Positions 15,256 to 19,404 of a stretch of 19,404 nucleotides of DNA are shown piece by piece. A program made the position numbers and the translations under genes. Source of the DNA: an uncultured Muribaculaceae bacterium. GTDB taxonomy: Bacteria > Bacteroidota > Bacteroidia > Bacteroidales > Muribaculaceae. The stretch covers positions 1 through 19,404 of the forward strand of contig CAJTOB010000019.1 in NCBI GenBank assembly GCA_910578035.1, given 5' to 3'. The notes under the pieces were generated by a model. The model made no database searches, had not been told where the DNA came from, and was given only the letters and a program-made list of their open reading frames with translations. Positions within the stretch are counted from its first letter, which is position 1, and each line of letters opens with the position of its first letter.

Positions 15256-18200
15256 ATGAAAAATGTAAAGAAAAGGATTCATTACATTCTCCTGCTGCTT
15301 GTGATGTGCCTTGGCGGCACTTCGGCTGCTTATGCCGAAACCGTCACCGGCACTGTTGTCGATGACACCGGCGAGGTGCTCATCGGCGTCTCAGTCACGC
15401 TGGAGGGAAGCCGAACAGGCGTGGTGACGAATATCGACGGTGAATACCGCATAGACGTTCCCAAAGCCGCAACGGCAATACTCAGTTTTTCATATACAGG
15501 CATGAAGCCGCAGTCCGTGAAGGTAGGCGGCCGCCGCGTAGTCAATGTCACCATGTCTTCGGCAGTCGAAGCCTTTGATGAAGTGATTGTAGTCGGCTAC
15601 GGCCAGCAAAAGAAAGCCTCGGTCGTAGGTGCCATCACCCAGGCCACAGGCGAGACCCTGGCACGCACTGGCGGCGTATCGAGCGTAGGCGCGGCCCTCA
15701 CCGGCAACCTGCCTGGCGTAGTGACCATGCAGTCGAGCGGCATGCCCGGCGACGAAGACCCCAAAATCGTGATTCGCGGCCAGACCTCGTGGAACGGCAG
15801 CGACCCGCTGATTCTTGTCGACGGTATCGAACGCCCCATGTCGAGTGTCGATATCGGTTCTGTCCAGTCTGTATCTGTGCTCAAGGACGCCTCGGCGACC
15901 GCAGTCTACGGTGTGAAAGGCGCCAACGGCGTAATCCTCATCACAACCAAACGCGGCAGCGAAGGACGCGCCAAAATCTCTGTCGGCATGAACATGACCG
16001 TCAAATCGGCCTCTCAGCTTCCCGGCACCGAGGGCTCTCCCGAGGCGCTGTATATGCGCAACCGCGTGATTGAACGCGAACTCGGCCTTAAACCCGAATC
16101 GTGGCTGAGCATCACTCCCATTAGTGTAATCGAAAAATACCGCAATCCGGCCAACCTCGAGGAAGCCGAGCGCTATCCCAACATCGACTGGGCCGACGCT
16201 CTCTTCAAGAAGGCGGCCATGGCCTATAACCCCAACATCAACATCAGCGGCGGTACGAAAGTCGTAAAATATTTCGCTGCCATCGACTTCCTGCATGAAG
16301 GCGACCTCTTCCGCGAATACGAAACCGGCCGCGGCTACAAAGGCGGCTATGGCTTCAACCGCGTAAACGTACGCTCCAACCTCGACTTCCAGATTACCAA
16401 GTCGACGGTCTTCAAAATGAACATATCCGGCTCTCACGGCGAAAAGAAATCTCCTTTCAACGTGTCTGACGACTCTTTCGGCGCAACCCAGATGTGGCAG
16501 TCCGCTTACGGCGCCCCTTCCGACGCTTTCATACCCAAATATTCCGACGGAACATGGGGCTGGTACCCGAACAACACCCAGGGTGCGCCCAACTCAATGC
16601 AGAATCTCGCTACCGGCGGTGTCGAATATACCACTACCACCCGTATCAATACCGACTTCACCCTCGAACAAGACCTCTCTTTCATCACCAAGGGCCTGCG
16701 CGCAAGCGCAACCGTTTCGTGGGATAACGTTTTCGTAGAGGCAAACCGCGGTATATGCGAAAACTATTATTCGCCACAGTATAAATGGATTGACCCGGAG
16801 ACAGGCGAAATCTGGTGGAAGGAACAGACCCAGCCCAACGGCCTCGACTTCTCCGAAGACATGAAATGGAGTATCCGCAATGGCGAGGCCCGCGACCGGG
16901 CCACTCAGCGAAACATATTCTATCAGGGCCAGATCAACTGGGGACGCCGCTTCGGCGACCACGATGTGTCGCTGATGGGTGTGTTCAACCGCAACCAGCG
17001 TGCCACCGGCAGCGAATTTCCCCACTACCGCGAGGACTGGGCTTTCCGCGCCACATACAACTATGCCGACCGTTACTTCGTGGAATACAACGGCGCGTAC
17101 AACGGCTCCGAGAAATTCGACCACCGTCATCGCTTCGAGTTCTTCAACTCCGGCGCCGTAGGCTGGCGTATCAGCGAAGAAAAATTCATGAAGTTCAGCC
17201 GCAACTGGCTCGACAACCTCAAAGTGCGCTACTCTATCGGCCAGGTCGGCGACGACAACATCTGGCAGCGCTGGATATACGCCACACAGTGGGCCACACA
17301 TGATGCCCTCAACTTCTCGACTGTCAGCGGCCAGAAATCGCCCTATACATGGTATAAGGAATCGCAGATCGGCAATCCCGACATTCACTGGGAGAAATCG
17401 CTCAAGCAGAACTTAGGTCTCGACTTCTCGTTCATGAAATCGCTCATTGCAGGTACTGTCGAAATCTTCAAAGAGCGCCGCAGCGACATTCTCGTCGACG
17501 GCAGCAGCCGCGCCATTCCCTCCTACTTCGGCGGCAAGGCACCCACAGCCAACCTCGGCCGCGTGCAGAGCAAGGGCTTCGAGCTCGAACTGCGCATCAA
17601 CAAGACTTTCGGCAACGGCATGCACTTCTGGGGCAATTTCAGCATGACACATGCACAGAACAAGGTTCTCGATTTCGACGACCCGCAGCTCCTCGAATCA
17701 TACCGCAAGACCACAGGCTTCGCCATCGGCCAGGACCATATTATATATGATGCAGGCTATGCGAACACTTGGGACGACGTAATTGCAATGACTCCCCACA
17801 ACTCCAACGACGACCAGCGCCTCCCCGGCCAGCCTATCATGGTCGACTACAACGGCGACGGTGTCATCGACAGCTCCGACAGCGCTCCCTACGGATACAG
17901 CAGCACTCCCCAGAACACCTACAACGCCACCATCGGCTGGGACTGGAAAGGCTGGAGCGTCTATCTGCAGTTCTACGGCGTAACAAACGTCAACCGTACG
18001 GTTGTCTTCGAGTCGTACAGAGGCAAACTCAATACTCTCTTCGCCGGTGTCAATTTCTGGTCGGCCAACGGCAGCGACATCGACCGTCCTCTGCCCGTAT
18101 GGAACTCGACTCCGTCATACTACAACGGCTGGGATAACCGCTACAATCACTACGACGGCTCATACGTGCGTCTGAAGAACGCAGAAATAGCCTATACATG

Positions 18201-18390
18201 GACCAACAAGAGCTGGATTCGCCATCTGGGCCTCTCGACGCTCAAACTCTACTTCAACGGCAATAACCTCTGGGTATGGTCGAAAATGCCCGACGACCGC
18301 GAATCGAACTTCGCAGGCACCGGCAATGCAAGCCAGGGCGCATATCCCACTGTACGCCGCTTCAACATCGGTCTCAGATTCGACATCTAA
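15256..18390 (+). CDS. SusC/RagA-type TonB-dependent outer-membrane transporter
   Basis: This outer-membrane beta-barrel imports oligosaccharides with energy from TonB, working in complex with the SusD lipoprotein encoded next to it. The protein has 1044 residues, normal for the family. A signal peptide covers about 1-27 (ending AAYAE). A carboxypeptidase-regulatory-like domain follows at about 28-102 (TGTVVDDTGEVLIGVSV). The TonB box region DEVIVVGYG is at 108-116. The plug domain runs to about 230, with LVDGIERP, LKDASATAVYG and GANGVILITTKRG. The barrel then extends to the C-terminal NIGLRFDI. DYNGDGVIDSSD (864-875) is an EF-hand-like calcium loop common in SusC proteins. SusD begins 11 bases after the stop. 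Substrate is inferred from neighbours as xylan oligosaccharides. The frame is intact. Confidence 0.95.
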   Translation: MKNVKKRIHYILLLLVMCLGGTSAAYAETVTGTVVDDTGEVLIGVSVTLEGSRTGVVTNIDGEYRIDVPKAATAILSFSYTGMKPQSVKVGGRRVVNVTMSSAVEAFDEVIVVGYGQQKKASVVGAITQATGETLARTGGVSSVGAALTGNLPGVVTMQSSGMPGDEDPKIVIRGQTSWNGSDPLILVDGIERPMSSVDIGSVQSVSVLKDASATAVYGVKGANGVILITTKRGSEGRAKISVGMNMTVKSASQLPGTEGSPEALYMRNRVIERELGLKPESWLSITPISVIEKYRNPANLEEAERYPNIDWADALFKKAAMAYNPNINISGGTKVVKYFAAIDFLHEGDLFREYETGRGYKGGYGFNRVNVRSNLDFQITKSTVFKMNISGSHGEKKSPFNVSDDSFGATQMWQSAYGAPSDAFIPKYSDGTWGWYPNNTQGAPNSMQNLATGGVEYTTTTRINTDFTLEQDLSFITKGLRASATVSWDNVFVEANRGICENYYSPQYKWIDPETGEIWWKEQTQPNGLDFSEDMKWSIRNGEARDRATQRNIFYQGQINWGRRFGDHDVSLMGVFNRNQRATGSEFPHYREDWAFRATYNYADRYFVEYNGAYNGSEKFDHRHRFEFFNSGAVGWRISEEKFMKFSRNWLDNLKVRYSIGQVGDDNIWQRWIYATQWATHDALNFSTVSGQKSPYTWYKESQIGNPDIHWEKSLKQNLGLDFSFMKSLIAGTVEIFKERRSDILVDGSSRAIPSYFGGKAPTANLGRVQSKGFELELRINKTFGNGMHFWGNFSMTHAQNKVLDFDDPQLLESYRKTTGFAIGQDHIIYDAGYANTWDDVIAMTPHNSNDDQRLPGQPIMVDYNGDGVIDSSDSAPYGYSSTPQNTYNATIGWDWKGWSVYLQFYGVTNVNRTVVFESYRGKLNTLFAGVNFWSANGSDIDRPLPVWNSTPSYYNGWDNRYNHYDGSYVRLKNAEIAYTWTNKSWIRHLGLSTLKLYFNGNNLWVWSKMPDDRESNFAGTGNASQGAYPTVRRFNIGLRFDI

Positions 18391-18401
18391 TACTTCGAAA
18401 A

Positions 18402-19404
18402 ATGAAAAGTATCAAAAAACATATAGCTTCGGTTCTTGTTGCCGGCATGGCAGCCACTGTGCTCCCCGCCTGCACCGACTATCTCGACAAGGCTCCCGAG
18501 AGCGAAATCTCGGCCACCGAAGCATTCAAGAATTTCCATAACTTCCAAGGGTTCGTAGAGGAGATGTACTTCTGCATACCCAATTTCACCACCGGCTACT
18601 GGAACAACTCCTTCAACTGGGGCGACGATGAGATAATCTGCGTCGGAAAAGATTATTTCATGGGCTACAAAGTGGACCAGGGCGACTTCTGGGGCTGGCA
18701 GGCCGAGCACGACGGCTGGCAGTGCGGCTTCATGGACATCAATGCATTCGCCACCGACTATGCCCCCGACGCGGTGTCTAACCGCCCCACCCTTTGGCAA
18801 GGTGCATGGTATGCTATCCGCAAGGCCAATCTCGGTCTGGCAAACCTCGAAAGCCTCACCGATGCAACCCAGGAACAGAAGAACATAATCCGCGGTCAGC
18901 TCCTCTTCTTCCGCGGCTTCTTCCACTTCCAGCTGATGCAGTATTTCGGCGGTCTTCCCTATATAGAAGAAGTGCTTGCCGGCGGTAAGCTCACTCTGCC
19001 CCGCCTATCCTATCATGAATGTGCCGACAAGGCTGCCGCCGACCTGCGCGAAGCCGCCGACCTCCTCCCCATCAACTGGGATGATACCTCGACCGGCGCT
19101 CCCACACGCGGCAACAACGAGCTGCGCATAAACAAAATCATGGCTCTGGGCTATCTCGGCAAAAACCTGCTCTGGGCAGGCAGCCCGCTGATGAACAAGG
19201 AATCGACCGGTTCGCAGACATACAACAGCGACTACTGCCGCCGCGCCGCAGAGGCTTTGGGCGAACTGCTCTCTCTTGTAGAAAGCGGCAAGACACAGTA
19301 TGCTCTGGTCGACTTCGCAAACTACAAGGAAAACTTTCTCACCCACGGCAAAAGCGGACTCATGCCGGGCTCGACCGAAGCGATATTCCGCAACCCCGTC
19401 ATCG
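18402..19404 (+). CDS. SusD/RagB-family glycan-binding lipoprotein (3' end outside window)
   Basis: SusD proteins are surface lipoproteins that bind glycan and form the lid of the SusC transporter. The reading frame is open from ATG 18402 to the window edge, giving 334 residues of a protein that is usually 500-650 long, so it is partial. The signal sequence ends in LPAC with Cys24, followed by the characteristic CTDYLDKAPESE. The family's tetratricopeptide-like helices are clear, especially the QLLFFRGFFHFQLMQYFGGLPY block at 167-188 and ADLREAADLLP near 217-227. Many Trp and Tyr residues between 60 and 110 could line a glycan platform, which is inference. It lies 11 bases behind SusC in the same operon. 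Confidence 0.93.
   Translation, partial: MKSIKKHIASVLVAGMAATVLPACTDYLDKAPESEISATEAFKNFHNFQGFVEEMYFCIPNFTTGYWNNSFNWGDDEIICVGKDYFMGYKVDQGDFWGWQAEHDGWQCGFMDINAFATDYAPDAVSNRPTLWQGAWYAIRKANLGLANLESLTDATQEQKNIIRGQLLFFRGFFHFQLMQYFGGLPYIEEVLAGGKLTLPRLSYHECADKAAADLREAADLLPINWDDTSTGAPTRGNNELRINKIMALGYLGKNLLWAGSPLMNKESTGSQTYNSDYCRRAAEALGELLSLVESGKTQYALVDFANYKENFLTHGKSGLMPGSTEAIFRNPVI

Noticed and set aside
15490..16437. 315-codon open frame on the minus strand opposite SusC
   Set aside because: The plus-strand frame has canonical TonB box and plug motifs here. The antisense frame has no family features.
17845..17880. Calcium-loop sequence DYNGDGVIDSSD in SusC considered as a dockerin
   Set aside because: A single EF-hand-like loop at this place is common in SusC proteins and does not indicate a cellulosome-type dockerin.
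1..19404. CRISPR arrays, tRNA or rRNA genes, insertion sequences, phage or conjugative genes
   Set aside because: I saw no regularly spaced repeats, no recognisable tRNA or rRNA sequence, and no transposase or integrase among the frames.

Overview
The window reads as a polysaccharide utilization locus (PUL) for acetylated glucurono(arabino)xylan from a member of the Bacteroidales. The pointers are a SusC/SusD pair, a one-protein hybrid two-component regulator, Bacteroidetes-type -7 promoter elements (TAnnTTTG) upstream of most transcription units, and no clear Shine-Dalgarno sequences. The coding sequence is GC-rich (many GGC, GAC and CTC codons) while the spacers are AT-rich. That base use suits gut families such as Muribaculaceae or Prevotellaceae better than a low-GC Bacteroides, but this placement is inference.

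Left arm, minus strand (about 5600 down to 55): a GH115 alpha-glucuronidase, a GH43 enzyme with a C-terminal CBM6-like domain, and a xylulokinase. The first two are 12 bases apart; the kinase follows after 103 bases with no recognisable promoter. A -7 element at 5591-5598 probably drives all three. Another possible -7 element at the extreme left edge points to a further leftward gene outside the window.

Centre, plus strand (5748-11500): a 1341-residue hybrid two-component sensor/regulator with its own promoter. Its stop codon overlaps the start of an SGNH-type acetylesterase by four bases. A strong hairpin terminator follows the esterase.

Right arm, plus strand: a stand-alone GH43 lipoprotein with its own promoter (11548-13183); a spacer of about 310 bases carrying two strong hairpins, repeated TACAAA half-sites and a promoter; then an apparent operon of a GH43 beta-xylosidase-like lipoprotein, SusC and SusD. 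SusD runs off the right edge.

Together: SusD/SusC bind and import xylo-oligosaccharides. The GH115, the esterase and the GH43 enzymes strip glucuronic acid, acetyl, arabinose and xylose. Xylulokinase feeds D-xylulose into the pentose phosphate pathway. The sensor presumably reads an oligosaccharide in the periplasm and activates the structural operons. No endo-xylanase lies in the window. The most interesting unexplained signal is a two-part motif (TTACAAAT, 8-9 bases, CATGATAC) upstream of both the GH115 operon and the GH43-SusC-SusD operon, at promoter distances differing by about two helical turns. It is a candidate operator for the regulator.
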